Assembly: GCA_031279735.1 (NCBI GenBank) | Contig: JAITHX010000127.1 | Location: 1 to 19,591, forward strand | Origin: Prevotellaceae bacterium | GTDB taxonomy: Bacteria > Bacteroidota > Bacteroidia > Bacteroidales > UBA932 | DNA: 19,591 nt | Direction of reading: 5' to 3' | Shown here: positions 1-8,211 of the stretch, piece after piece | Numbering within the stretch: position 1 is the stretch's first letter | Layout of the letters: the number at the start of each line of letters is the position of its first letter | Position numbers and translations under genes: made by a program | Notes under the pieces: model-generated | Told to the model about the DNA's origin: nothing | The model's input: only the letters and a program-made list of their open reading frames with translations | Database searches by the model: none

Positions 1-20
1 TTAAAATATTTTAAGGATAA

Positions 21-905
21 ATGAAAGCAAAAGCATTTGTATTTCCCGGTCAGGGAGCGCAATTTCCCGGAATGGGAAAAGATTTGTACGAATCTCCGGT
101 TGCAAGGGAGCTGTTCGAGCAAGCGAATGATATTCTGGGTTTCAGGATTACTGACGTGATGTTCGACGGTTCGGAGGATGATCTTAAACAAACTAAGGTT
201 ACTCAGCCCGCCGTTTTTCTTCATTCGGTGATAACGGCAAAAATCTACCCCGATTTTAAGCCTGATATGGTTGCCGGTCATTCTCTGGGCGAGTTCTCGG
301 CTCTCGTTGCCGCCGGAGCGCTGGAGTTCGACAACGGATTGAGACTGGTAGCCGCTCGCGCTCAAGCCATGCAGCGGGCTTGCGAGTTGCAGGCTTCGAC
401 GATGGCCGCCGTGCTCGGTCTCGACGACGCAACGGTGGAACGGATTTGCAGCGAAACGGAAGGCGTGGCGGTACCCGCAAATTACAATTGCCCCGGACAG
501 ATAGTTATCTCCGGCGCCTTAGCCGCTGTCGAAGCCGCATGTGCAAAACTTAAGGCTGCCGGCGCCAAGCGCGCCATGCTTCTGCCCGTCGGCGGCGGGT
601 TCCATTCGCCGCTGATGGAACCCGCAAGGCTGGAACTCGAAGAGGCTATCGGCGCAACGGTGTTTGCCGCGCCGCTTTGCCCGATTTATCAGAATGTTGA
701 CGCAAACCCCTGTTCCGACCCGAAACAGATTAAACTGAATCTCGTGACGCAGCTCACCGCTCCGGTACGCTGGACGCAATCGGTGCAGAACATGATAGCC
801 GACGGCGCGGTTTCGTTCGTCGAACTCGGACCGGGCAGCGTGTTGCAGGGATTAATCAAAAAAATCGACAAATCGGTTGAAACCTCCGGCAAACAGGGTG
901 TCTGA
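21..905 (+). CDS. fabD: Malonyl-CoA:acyl carrier protein transacylase (FabD)
   Basis: This cytoplasmic enzyme moves the malonyl group from CoA to acyl carrier protein, supplying the extender unit for type II fatty-acid synthesis. The 294-residue protein is a normal full length. Visible landmarks are the N-terminal PGQGAQ (Gln11, oxyanion hole), the nucleophile elbow GHSLG with Ser88, the RAQAMQ motif with Arg113 that binds the malonyl carboxylate, and GGGFHSPLMEPA with the catalytic His195. The ATG at 21 gives a start typical of the family. Only 20 AT-rich bases precede it in the window, so its promoter or an upstream partner cannot be judged. The 3' end overlaps the next gene, so the two are probably co-transcribed. 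No other fab gene is in view. Confidence 0.97.
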   Translation: MKAKAFVFPGQGAQFPGMGKDLYESPVARELFEQANDILGFRITDVMFDGSEDDLKQTKVTQPAVFLHSVITAKIYPDFKPDMVAGHSLGEFSALVAAGALEFDNGLRLVAARAQAMQRACELQASTMAAVLGLDDATVERICSETEGVAVPANYNCPGQIVISGALAAVEAACAKLKAAGAKRAMLLPVGGGFHSPLMEPARLELEEAIGATVFAAPLCPIYQNVDANPCSDPKQIKLNLVTQLTAPVRWTQSVQNMIADGAVSFVELGPGSVLQGLIKKIDKSVETSGKQGV

Positions 906-1575
906 ACATCGGGCTAAAGCAGCGTCGTTCGCGCGCGTCGCGCGCGTTGCGCTTATTGCCTGTACCGTTGTCTGCTTCGCGACCGGCGCTGGCGCTCAAA
1001 GCCACGTCGGCGCGAAAGCCGCCTTCGGATTGACGTCGGTCGATGCCGTGCCGGATTTCAAGAAACGAGGTCTGCCCGCGTTCATCAGTCCCGGACTGTT
1101 TTATCGCTACGAACACAAAGAGTTCGCAGCAATTCAGGTCGAAGCCAACTACATTCGCAAGGGCTTCGTTCGCGAAACCGACACCGCGACAATGACCCCC
1201 GAAATCACCGAACGCATCACCGCCTTTGAACTGCCGCTCATGGCGCAAGGCTTCGTGCGTCTCGGCGTCTTTCGTCCGTATCTGACAGGCGGAGCGACTG
1301 TCGGCTACATTCTCAGTCGCAGTTCGCAGCTTCAGGGCGCCTCCGCTCCAACCCCGCACACATTCGGCGAATACGACCGACGTTTTGAATACGGCATAGC
1401 GGGCGGCGGCGGCGTGGGCATAACAATAGCCTCATTTGAAATTCAGGCGGAAGCCCGCTATCACTACAATTTCTCGTTTCTGAGAGACCCCATCATCCCC
1501 GGACAAAACAACGCCTATCTTAATTCAACGCAGTTGATGCTGTCGCTGTCAATCTCTTATAAAATTAAAAATTAA
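898..1575 (+). CDS. Exported outer-membrane beta-barrel protein, PorT-like family
   Basis: This is a predicted outer-membrane protein of about 225 residues. A basic N-terminus (SEHRAKAASFARVAR) is followed by a hydrophobic run (VALIACTVVCFATGAGA) and a likely signal-peptidase site before QSH. The mature part has alternating aromatic/polar strands, for example LFYRYEHKEFAAIQVEANYI and IASFEIQAEARYHYNFSF, and a short final strand. This is the pattern of the small beta-barrels near PorT/OMP_b-brl_2 in Bacteroidota. I chose the GTG at 898, whose GTGTCTGA overlaps the fabD stop by 8 bases. A TTG at 877 would add seven residues before the signal peptide. The last codons (KIKN, stop) lie inside a heptamer repeat, so the natural C-terminus may have been altered. 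Family assignment comes from pattern only, and its function is unknown. Confidence 0.8.
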   Translation: MSEHRAKAASFARVARVALIACTVVCFATGAGAQSHVGAKAAFGLTSVDAVPDFKKRGLPAFISPGLFYRYEHKEFAAIQVEANYIRKGFVRETDTATMTPEITERITAFELPLMAQGFVRLGVFRPYLTGGATVGYILSRSSQLQGASAPTPHTFGEYDRRFEYGIAGGGGVGITIASFEIQAEARYHYNFSFLRDPIIPGQNNAYLNSTQLMLSLSISYKIKN

Positions 1576-1595
1576 GAATTAAGAATTAAGAATTG
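1566..1595. repeat. AATTAAG heptamer array at a stop codon
   Basis: About four copies of the 7-bp unit AATTAAG follow one another. The TAA stop of the preceding barrel gene (1573-1575) lies within this array, so the repeat also sets the end of that protein. The same unit recurs at 11449-11468 and, in reverse complement, at 15409-15433. Confidence 0.9.
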
Positions 1596-1601
1596 ACCTG
1601 C

Positions 1602-1879
1602 GGGTGGGGTGTCCAAAATACGGGGGCAAGTCTTAAAATCTTCCTCCCGTTTTTCACCGCGTTGCGGTGTTTTTTTATAAACGCTAAGGACGCAGAGGCT
1701 TCGCAGAGAGCGCAAGGGCTTCGCGTCCTTTGCGACACACACACAGCGCAAAGGACGCGAAGCCCTTGCGTTCTCCGCGAAGCCTCTGCGCCCTCCGCGT
1801 TTATAAAAAAACACCGCAACGCGGTGAAAGCAGGGAGGAAGATTTTAAGATTTGTCCCCGTATTTCGGACACCCCACCC
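1602..1879. repeat. 278-bp near-perfect palindrome (long hairpin repeat)
   Basis: Two arms of about 133 bp (1602-1734 and 1747-1879) are reverse complements with roughly a dozen mismatches. They are separated by a 12-base centre of alternating A and C. The outer ends read GGGTGGGGTGTCC and GGACACCCCACCC. Each arm carries the blocks CACCGCGTTGCGGTG, itself a small hairpin, and GCAAGGGCTTCGCGTCC. A related but differently arranged copy starts at about 19399, so this is a dispersed family. No protein-like open frame is credible here. It could act as a bidirectional terminator for the barrel gene, or it may be a non-autonomous mobile repeat. Both readings are inference. Confidence 0.9.
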
Positions 1880-1898
1880 TATACCCCATTATAAATAC

Positions 1899-1906
1899 TA
1901 CCTTTG
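1899..1906 (+). promoter_or_regulatory. Bacteroidota-type -7 box (TACCTTTG)
   Basis: TACCTTTG is an exact match to the TAnnTTTG -7 consensus of the Bacteroidota primary sigma factor. It lies 28 bases before the TTG start at 1934, leaving a short AT-rich leader. No clear TTTG -33 element sits at the expected distance. The box lies just outside the long palindrome, so the UPF0306 gene probably has its own promoter. Confidence 0.6.
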
Positions 1907-1933
1907 TCCCGCTTAATTTAAAATGCGCGTAAA

Positions 1934-2353
1934 TTGGAACACATACTTAAGTTCATAAGAGAACATCACGTAATGACAATAGCAACCTGCATCGATTCAA
2001 CGCCCTATTGCGCCAATCTGTTCTACGCTATTGCGGACGACCGTCCGTCGCTCGTGTTCATCTCCGACAGAAAAACACGACATATTGCCGAAGCTCTGCT
2101 CAACCCCGTCGTGGCAGGCTCGATAGTTCTCGAAACCGAAACTGTCGGTCAAATACGAGGATTGCAGTTTTGCGGCACGGTAATCGAACTGTCGGGTAAA
2201 GACAAACTCAAGGCACGGCTTACTTATCTCAAGCGATTCCCCTACGCCGTGCTGTCGGATGCCGAAATATGGCTGCTCAAAATGACATACGTGAAATTGA
2301 CCGACAATCGACTTGGATTCGGAAAGAAAATAACGTTAGTGATTAATGGTTAA
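1934..2353 (+). CDS. UPF0306 family protein (YhbP-like, pyridoxamine-phosphate-oxidase fold)
   Basis: This small cytoplasmic protein of 139 residues has the split-barrel flavin-binding fold seen in PNPOx-like proteins, and closely resembles E. coli YhbP. Family landmarks run the whole length: CANLFYAIADDRPSLVFISDRKTRH, where YhbP has CANAFY and EEKTRH; an IRGLQFCGTV block matching IRGVQFKGE; the KRFP motif; and a C-terminal LTDNRLGFGKK matching FTDNTLGFGKK. No precise biochemical function is established for the family. The start is TTG at 1934. It aligns with the family N-terminus, no in-frame ATG lies upstream before a stop, and a TACCTTTG -7 box sits 28 bases upstream. The stop codon falls in the first unit of a TTAATTG heptamer array, so the last residues (VING) may be repeat-derived. 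Confidence 0.88.
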   Translation: MEHILKFIREHHVMTIATCIDSTPYCANLFYAIADDRPSLVFISDRKTRHIAEALLNPVVAGSIVLETETVGQIRGLQFCGTVIELSGKDKLKARLTYLKRFPYAVLSDAEIWLLKMTYVKLTDNRLGFGKKITLVING

Positions 2354-2462
2354 TTGTTAATTGTTAATTGTTAATTGTTAATTGTTAATGCCTGTCGGAC
2401 GGGTGGAGGGAGACGGAGACACTGAGCCGACAGGCATTAACAATTAACAATTATCAATTAAT
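2348..2462. repeat. Palindromic heptamer element A (TTAATTG arms, 46-bp core)
   Basis: About six tandem TTAATTG units (2348-2389) lead into a 46-bp core at 2390-2435. The same heptamer then follows in reverse complement (ATTAACA type, 2436-2462). The core begins GCCTGTCGG and ends CCGACAGGC, a 9-bp inverted repeat, and has ACGGGTGGAG and GAGACGGAGA inside. The whole element is a mirror structure that could fold as one long hairpin. The same core occurs at 2819-2864 and 9954-9999, with a diverged form at 11469-11515. Confidence 0.92.
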
Positions 2463-2464
2463 TA

Positions 2465-2789
2465 AAGTGTCGTCCCTGCGGGGCTTTCAGTCAGAGCGCG
2501 CGTGTTCCTGTCCGCCAGCTTACGCAGGCGGTTAATAAAGTGTCGCCCCTGCGGGGCTTGGCTTACGCAGCAATTTGCAGCACGTCCTTTGTAGAGACGC
2601 GCCATGCCGCATCTTCGGCACCGCGTTTTATTGTCGCGGCTTCGATCGGCTTCGGTCGGCTTTGGTCGGCTTAGGTCGGCTTCGGTCGGCTTTGGTCGGC
2701 TTTGGTCGACTTTGGTCGACTTCGGTCGACCGAAATCGACCGAAGCCGACCAAAGCCCGGATACGCCAAGCCCCGCTAGGGCGACACTT
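2465..2789. repeat. Nested inverted repeat with CGGGGCTT blocks
   Basis: A 22-bp block of the type AAGTGTCG...GCGGGGCTT is present twice in direct orientation (2465-2486 and 2538-2559) and once inverted (2768-2789; 20 of 22 positions match the second copy). The inverted copies frame a spacer that includes a GTAGAGACGCGCCATG fragment near 2591 and the 10-bp tandem array at 2641-2757. No credible gene is present. Confidence 0.85.
2641..2757. repeat. 10-bp tandem array that folds back on itself
   Basis: Nine consecutive decamers of the form TTYGGTCGRC/TTNGGTCGGC run from 2641 to 2730. They are followed immediately by about three decamers in reverse complement (CGAAATCGAC, CGAAGCCGAC, CAAAGCC) to 2757. 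The array is therefore a tandem repeat and a hairpin at once. Small open frames through it are low-complexity read-through and are not called. Confidence 0.9.
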
Positions 2790-2790
2790 T

Positions 2791-2955
2791 AATTAGTGGT
2801 TAGTGGTTAGTGGTTAGTGCCTGCCGGCTCAGTATCTCCGTCTCACTCCACCCGTCCGACAGGCTCTAACCACTAATCACTAACCACTAATTGCCGTTTC
2901 ACTCCACCCGTCCGACAGGCATTAACAATTAACAATTAACAATTAACAATTAAAT
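2791..2955. repeat. Palindromic heptamer element B with a partial second core
   Basis: About four TTAGTGG heptamers (2793-2818) lead into an inverted copy of the 46-bp core (2819-2864). Reverse-complement units (CTAACCA type) follow. A truncated core (2893-2920, ending CCGACAGGC) comes next, and then an ATTAACA-type array (2921-2954) abuts the SusD stop codon. Two different heptamer types therefore meet here across the partial core. Confidence 0.9.
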
Positions 2956-4539
2956 TTATCTTCCGCTGAACGGGTTCTGGTCTTTTTCCGTCAGAGCTTC
3001 GTTGTAAGCTATTTCGCGTTCCGGAATCTGGCATATAAAGCGATAGTCGTTGGAGGGATAGGTGCCGTAGGGCTGTGCGGCGGCGGGATTATACTCGTTC
3101 AGGTTTTTCAGTCCCCACGAATAATGTCCGGCCTCGTGTCCCGTCCACTCGCCGTAACGAACGAGGGGCTTTTGGAGGCGCATCAGGTCGTACATGCCCG
3201 TAACGCCTTCGCCCAGCAACTCCTTGCGTCGCTCGACATAGATGGCTTCGAGTAGAGCGTCGCCGGAGGTCGCAGCAGTCAAATTCCTGACGTTGCGCGC
3301 CGCTTGCAGACGGTTGAGATATTCGAGAGCCTTGCCGTTGCCGAGATGCGCCGAGGCTTCCGCCATTATCAGCAGCATTTCGGAGCCGCGCATCAGAGGG
3401 ACTTCGGGACGGGTGTTGCCCTGTTTCGCTCCGCCAGCGTCGCCGTAATGTTTCCACTTGTCGCAAGCCCATTTGGTATTGATCTGGGCACTCGGGTTCC
3501 ACGAGCGTTTGTAGAACATATAGCGGTCGTCGGTTTCCTCGAACAGAGCCACGTATTCCGGCGCGGCGAAGAACGAGAGGAAGGCGTAGATCGGGCCGTC
3601 GGTCATTCCCTCGCCGTAGGACTCGTCCTGATTGAACCAGAAATTGTATTGCGTCGCTCCGCCTGCATTGTCGGTGTCGGTGAACTTTACCGCCCAGACA
3701 ACCTCCCTGTAACCGTTGCTGATAACGTCGTCGAATCCGCTGCGGTATTCGTCGCGGGTCATCAGGCTGCTGTATTTTTCGTACACGGCGGAGGCTTCGG
3801 CGAGAGCTTCGCTCCAGTTGCCCGTTACCTGACGGACGCGCGCCAGCATGCCCGACACCACGTCGCGGTTGATGATCCACAGTCCTTCGCGTTCGAATCC
3901 GGCAAGGAGCGACTTTGCGGCGGTGAGGTCGGCGATTATTTGAGTGTAGCACTCTTCGACCGAGGCGCGGGGAAGATTGGCGTCGCCCGTCGAGGAGAGA
4001 CGCAGCACGACGCCCGGCTTGCCGCGGGCGATGGCGTAGGTCTGCTGATAGTTGAGCATCAGATGAAAGTAGCAGATGCCGCGCATGGCGTAAGCCTGCC
4101 CCTTGACGTGACGCTTGTAGTCCTCGTCGCCGGTTGCCGCGTCGATGTTGTCGATAACGATGTTCGTCTGGTTGATGGTGTTGTACATCTGGTTCCAGAT
4201 TTTGGACGCGAGGTCGGTGTAGCGGGTCTTCTGCATTTCAAATTCGTAGCACCGCACCTGGGTGGAGCCGTAATTGTCGTGGCACACGATGTCGGCGCCG
4301 CTCAGGTCGGTGTATATCTGCAATCCGGGCAGACCGGCATAAACGCGGTCGCCGTCGTAGAAATACAGTTGCTTGTAGGAAGCAGTCAGCACCATGTTGA
4401 GGTTTGCGGCGCCGGATAGAACGGTGACGTCGCTGACGTCGGTCGAAGAGCTTGTGGTGAGCAAATCGGTGCAGCCCGTCGAACACGCGAGTGCGGCGAC
4501 GGCTATAAGTTTCGTAATGCTTTTCAGTGTATTTTTCAT
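2956..4539 (-). CDS. SusD/RagB family nutrient-binding outer-membrane lipoprotein
   Basis: This surface lipoprotein forms the lid of a SusC-type transporter and binds the substrate. It has 527 residues, a usual family length. The signal peptide ends in a lipobox (ACSTGC) with Cys23 as the lipidated residue. The mature start (TDLLTTSSSTDVSDVTVLSG) and the helical repeats around KIWNQMYNTINQTNIVIDNID and GQAYAMRGICYFHLMLNYQQ are characteristic SusD TPR-like helices. The C-terminal ERRKELLGEGVTGMYDLMR and ICQIPEREIAYNEALTEKDQNPF motifs complete the RagB/SusD domain. The gene begins 18 bases after the SusC stop, so the pair is one transcript. The substrate (glycan or peptide) cannot be inferred because no degradative enzyme is adjacent. 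The stop codon touches a heptamer array. Confidence 0.96.
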   Translation of the reverse strand: MKNTLKSITKLIAVAALACSTGCTDLLTTSSSTDVSDVTVLSGAANLNMVLTASYKQLYFYDGDRVYAGLPGLQIYTDLSGADIVCHDNYGSTQVRCYEFEMQKTRYTDLASKIWNQMYNTINQTNIVIDNIDAATGDEDYKRHVKGQAYAMRGICYFHLMLNYQQTYAIARGKPGVVLRLSSTGDANLPRASVEECYTQIIADLTAAKSLLAGFEREGLWIINRDVVSGMLARVRQVTGNWSEALAEASAVYEKYSSLMTRDEYRSGFDDVISNGYREVVWAVKFTDTDNAGGATQYNFWFNQDESYGEGMTDGPIYAFLSFFAAPEYVALFEETDDRYMFYKRSWNPSAQINTKWACDKWKHYGDAGGAKQGNTRPEVPLMRGSEMLLIMAEASAHLGNGKALEYLNRLQAARNVRNLTAATSGDALLEAIYVERRKELLGEGVTGMYDLMRLQKPLVRYGEWTGHEAGHYSWGLKNLNEYNPAAAQPYGTYPSNDYRFICQIPEREIAYNEALTEKDQNPFSGR

Positions 4540-4557
4540 ACTATTCGTATTGATCGG

Positions 4558-7500
4558 TTAAAATGAAAACTTGATGCCGCCCGCGAATACGCGGCGCGAG
4601 CCGGGGTAGCCGTTGTCGGTGAGTTCGCTGCCGTTGTAGTTGTTGCCCGTGACCTCGGTTTCGGGTTCGGTGTAGCGGCTGGCGGCGGAGCCGAGGGTGA
4701 ACAGATTGTCGGCGGAGAGCCACAGTCGCACGCTGCCGAGACCGGCGCGGGCTACAAGCGACTTGGGCAGAGTGTATCCGAGAGTGACGTTGCGCAGGCG
4801 GACGAAAGTATTGTCGAAGAGGAAATAGCTCGTTGCCTGTCGGGTGCTCATGTAGTCTTCGTAGCTCCAGCGGGGCTGCGAGGCTTGGTCGCCCGGTTTG
4901 CGCCATCTGTCCCCGGTGAGTTCGGGAATCACGCCCACCCCGTTGCGCAGAGTGACCCGTTCGAGCCAGTTATAGTCGAACATCTTGCCGCCGAACGAGG
5001 CGTAGAGCATGAATGAAAGATCGAAGCCCTTCCAGCGGAAGGCGTTAGTGAGCGAGGCGAAACCGCGGGGAAGCGCCGAACCTTGCCATTCGTAGTCGTT
5101 GGGCGTCACCTTCGAGAAGTCGTCGGTCGTCGCGCGTTTGCCGTCGGCGTCCTTCACGTAGTAGAGCGCCTTGCCGTTTGCGGGGTCTATGCCCGCGAAC
5201 GAAGGCATGAAGAACTCCCAGCGCGAATGACCTTCGGCAATCTTGTAGGTCGAAACGCGGGTCGTGAACGTGTATTCGCCGCCCGGCAGATAGGTTATCT
5301 CGTTGTGCTGCGAAGTATAGTTGAGGTCGGCGTCCCACGAGAAGTCGCCGGAGCGGATAATGTTTGCGTTCAGCGTCACCTCGACGCCGGAATTGAGTAT
5401 GTTGCCCAGATTGGTGTTCTTGCCGGTTGCGGTGCCGGACTGCGACGAGGGCGGCAGTTCCTGGTAATAGAGCAAGTCCTTCGACGAGCGATTGTAGTAT
5501 TCCACCGTAGCGTTCACGCGGTTGAAGAGCGAGAAGTCGAGAGCCAGATTGAACTGCGCGTTCTTTTCCCATTTCAGCTCCGGAGTGGCGACGGTCGAGG
5601 GACGCAGCCCTGCCTTGCCGTAGAGGTCGTAAGCCTCGTAAGTAGCCTGATAGCCGTAGTACACCAGCGCGCCGTTATTGTCTATCAGCTTGTCGTTGCC
5701 CGAAGTTCCGTAGCTTCCGCGCAGCATGAGATTGCTCAGCGTCTTGCGCAGACCGTCCATGAAAGGTTCGCCGGATATGCGCCACGATGCGCCGACGGAG
5801 AAGAAGTCGCCCCAGCGTTCGTTTTTGTGGAAGCGCGAAGAGCCGTCGCGACGGTAGCTTGCCGAGAGATAATATCGGTCGCTGTACCCGTAGTCCGCTT
5901 TGGCGAGAAAACTGAGAAGGGCGTAGCGGTGACGATGCGAATCGATCGACCAGTTGGTTGTGGTCGAAGTCAGTTCGTACTGGTCGAGCTGCATGATGCC
6001 TTCGCCGTAGCCGTAGTTGAAGTTATAGTTGTAGGAATAGAGTTCGTGACCGAGCAGCGCGTTGACCGAGTGTTTGTCGTAGCGTTTGTCGAGAGTGAGC
6101 AGGTTGTTCCATGTTGCCGAGAGCGAACGTCCGGTGCCGCGGGAAGCCCAGCCGCCGGTGGTTTTCACCGTAACGCCGTAAGGCTCCAGCTGTCCCTGAC
6201 CGTGCACGGCGGAACCGTACTGATAGTTGGTCGTACTGTTGTCGTCAACGCTAAGGTTCGACCTGAAGCGCAGGTCGAACGGAAGATTCAGCTGCACGAA
6301 GAAGCGCGAGGAGATCATGCTCGTTTCGGCATTTTTGAAATCGCGGTCGTCGGGATTGTTCCAATAGTCGCCCGATACGGCCATGGGATGCATCCCGAAG
6401 AAATTCTTGTTGTAGTCGCCGAAGGAATACATGCGCGCGCCGGTCTTTTCGGAACGCACCCAGTCGGTATTGTCGATGTTTCTCAGAAAGGGCGAAGCCA
6501 TGGTGGCGGTGAAGATAAGCAGACGATTGTAGCCCGAAGCGTTCTGCCGCGAACCCCCGTAGGCCAGATTTGCGCCCGCTTCGAGCCAGCCGGTTATCTC
6601 GGACGAAACGTTGGCGCGGAACGAATGACGCTTGTAGTAATGGCTCAGCGCATACCCTTGGTCGTCGAGCCACGAGCCGGAGAAATAATACTTCGTTTTG
6701 CCCTCCTTCGAGCTGCCGCCAACGTCGAGGCTGTAGTCCTGACGCAGCTTGTAGGCGAATATGCTGCTGTACCAGTCGTAGTCCTCTTTGTTCCAGACTA
6801 ACTGCAGATTGGGATTGACCTGTCCCGATTCGAGCACGTAGGGTTCGCCGATGTGGCGGAAGGGGGAGACGTAGGTCGTTGCGCCTTTCGAGTCCGTTCT
6901 GGCAATGAGAATTGCGTCGAGCACATTGGCGGAAGCGTGTCGGCGCGCGTCGGCGTCCGACCGTCCGTATTTGTAAACCTGATCGTTGTACAGCCCTTCC
7001 CATGTATTGGTCAGATGCTGGCGCGGATCAGCCTTTGCGGGATTCCTCACGGCGAAGTCCGACGTGCCCCACGACGCCTTGAAATTGATGACCGGCTTTC
7101 CGACCTTCCCCTTCTTCGTGGTGATGACAACCACCCCGTTGGCGGCGCGCGACCCGTAGAGCGACGAGGCGGCAGCATCCTTCAGCACGGTCATCGACTC
7201 TATGTCCGACTGGGCGATTGACGTGGGCGACCCCTCGAACGGCATCCCGTCCACAATGTAGAGAGGACGGGTGGCGTCAACGTCGGCGCTTCGACCCATC
7301 GTCCCTATGCCGCGAATCTGAATCCTCGATTCGCCGCCCGGATTGCCCTGATTGTTAACCACGCTCACTCCGGCGCTCAAGCCCTGCAAGGCTTCGGCGA
7401 AACCCGATCCGGAAATCTTTTCGAGACGTTCGGACTTCACCGCCGCCGCCGACCCTGTGAACGTGGATTTGCGGGCGACGCCGTAAGCCACAACAACCAC

Positions 7501-7830
7501 CTCGTCTATCTCTTGGGCGGTCTCCTGCATGACGACGTCGATAACCGTTCGCTTGCCCGCGACTATTTCCTGCGTGGCGTAACCTACGTAGGAAAACACG
7601 AGCGTAGCGCTTTCGTCCGGCACCGCGATGGAATAGTTTCCGCCCGAACCCGTTGTCACTCCGTAGGTGGAACCCTTCAGCGCGACGGACACTCCGGGCA
7701 GCGGATCGCCCGACGCTTCGCTCACCGTACCCGTTACGGCAAAGCTTTGCGCTCTCGGAGCGTGTGTGCACAAGAACATGAACGCCGCCAGCAAGATTGG
7801 CGCGTTCCGAATAGTAATCAGTTTACTCAT
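4558..7830 (-). CDS. SusC/RagA family TonB-dependent outer-membrane transporter
   Basis: This TonB-dependent channel imports a nutrient captured by the SusD partner. From the ATG at 7830 it has 1090 residues, typical for the family. Domains in order: signal peptide (MSKLITIRNAPILLAAFMFL ending near PRAQS); carboxypeptidase-regulatory-like domain (TVSEASGDPLPGVSVALKGS ... FSYVGYATQEI, about residues 30-105); TonB-box-like DEVVVVAYG; plug domain with IQIRGIGTMG, RPLYIVDGMPFEG, SIAQSDIESMTVLKDAAASS and LYGSRAANGVVVITTKKGK; then the 22-strand barrel ending in GGIKFSF. An open frame extends upstream to 7896, but those 22 residues would sit before the signal peptide, so the internal ATG is preferred. 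No SusR, ECF sigma/anti-sigma pair or glycoside hydrolase flanks it. The spacer upstream has a CCCGTAA/TTACGGG hairpin that might be regulatory. Confidence 0.96.
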   Translation of the reverse strand: MSKLITIRNAPILLAAFMFLCTHAPRAQSFAVTGTVSEASGDPLPGVSVALKGSTYGVTTGSGGNYSIAVPDESATLVFSYVGYATQEIVAGKRTVIDVVMQETAQEIDEVVVVAYGVARKSTFTGSAAAVKSERLEKISGSGFAEALQGLSAGVSVVNNQGNPGGESRIQIRGIGTMGRSADVDATRPLYIVDGMPFEGSPTSIAQSDIESMTVLKDAAASSLYGSRAANGVVVITTKKGKVGKPVINFKASWGTSDFAVRNPAKADPRQHLTNTWEGLYNDQVYKYGRSDADARRHASANVLDAILIARTDSKGATTYVSPFRHIGEPYVLESGQVNPNLQLVWNKEDYDWYSSIFAYKLRQDYSLDVGGSSKEGKTKYYFSGSWLDDQGYALSHYYKRHSFRANVSSEITGWLEAGANLAYGGSRQNASGYNRLLIFTATMASPFLRNIDNTDWVRSEKTGARMYSFGDYNKNFFGMHPMAVSGDYWNNPDDRDFKNAETSMISSRFFVQLNLPFDLRFRSNLSVDDNSTTNYQYGSAVHGQGQLEPYGVTVKTTGGWASRGTGRSLSATWNNLLTLDKRYDKHSVNALLGHELYSYNYNFNYGYGEGIMQLDQYELTSTTTNWSIDSHRHRYALLSFLAKADYGYSDRYYLSASYRRDGSSRFHKNERWGDFFSVGASWRISGEPFMDGLRKTLSNLMLRGSYGTSGNDKLIDNNGALVYYGYQATYEAYDLYGKAGLRPSTVATPELKWEKNAQFNLALDFSLFNRVNATVEYYNRSSKDLLYYQELPPSSQSGTATGKNTNLGNILNSGVEVTLNANIIRSGDFSWDADLNYTSQHNEITYLPGGEYTFTTRVSTYKIAEGHSRWEFFMPSFAGIDPANGKALYYVKDADGKRATTDDFSKVTPNDYEWQGSALPRGFASLTNAFRWKGFDLSFMLYASFGGKMFDYNWLERVTLRNGVGVIPELTGDRWRKPGDQASQPRWSYEDYMSTRQATSYFLFDNTFVRLRNVTLGYTLPKSLVARAGLGSVRLWLSADNLFTLGSAASRYTEPETEVTGNNYNGSELTDNGYPGSRRVFAGGIKFSF

Positions 7831-8043
7831 AAAAGAAATATTTGATTTGTTTATATGCGCAAGGGCTATCGACGGGTATAAGGCAAATCCCGACATTGGC
7901 GAAACAGCAGGGTTGCGATTCGCTAAAGCGCCACTCCTTATATATATAGGTATAAAAAGGAATACCGCCCGTAAGGTGTTTTACGGGGGGTATGGTTTTC
8001 TCTGTATCTTCTTTATGCGATGATACGTGTAACTTATTGATTA

Positions 8044-8062
8044 TCTCTCTCTCTCTCTCTCT
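8044..8062. repeat. (TC)9T dinucleotide tract
   Basis: A 19-base TC run lies about 214 bases upstream of the SusC start and 264 bases upstream of the ATPase start. Tracts of this kind can vary in length by slippage. It is far from either start codon, so any effect on expression is speculative. Confidence 0.85.
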
Positions 8063-8211
8063 AATAGCATACCGTACTCTTCAACGGAAGAGAAATCAGG
8101 AGATTGGCTATAGAAGATCACATTCATATTACACTTTATTTTTACATCTTAATCAGGATGCAAATGTAATCATTTCTTCCGTGCGCTGAAACGCTTTTAT
8201 GAAAAAATAAG

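Noticed and set aside
1593..1916. Open frames through the long palindrome on both strands
   Set aside because: They read the two arms of the palindrome and have no homology-like features.
2575..2796. Arg/Ser-rich small open frames over the 10-bp repeat
   Set aside because: They are low-complexity translation of the decamer array. Two overlapping frames are equally open.
3304..6801. Long plus-strand open frames antisense to SusD and SusC (371 and 572 codons)
   Set aside because: They lie entirely opposite well-recognised SusD and SusC domains, have no family motifs, and result from the stop-poor codon usage of those genes.
7831..7896. Extended N-terminus for SusC
   Set aside because: The 22 extra residues precede a normal signal peptide, which would then be internal.
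7992..8189. 65-codon plus-strand frame over the TC tract
   Set aside because: It has no recognisable content. Its Ser/Leu run is coded by the TC repeat, and it has no promoter.
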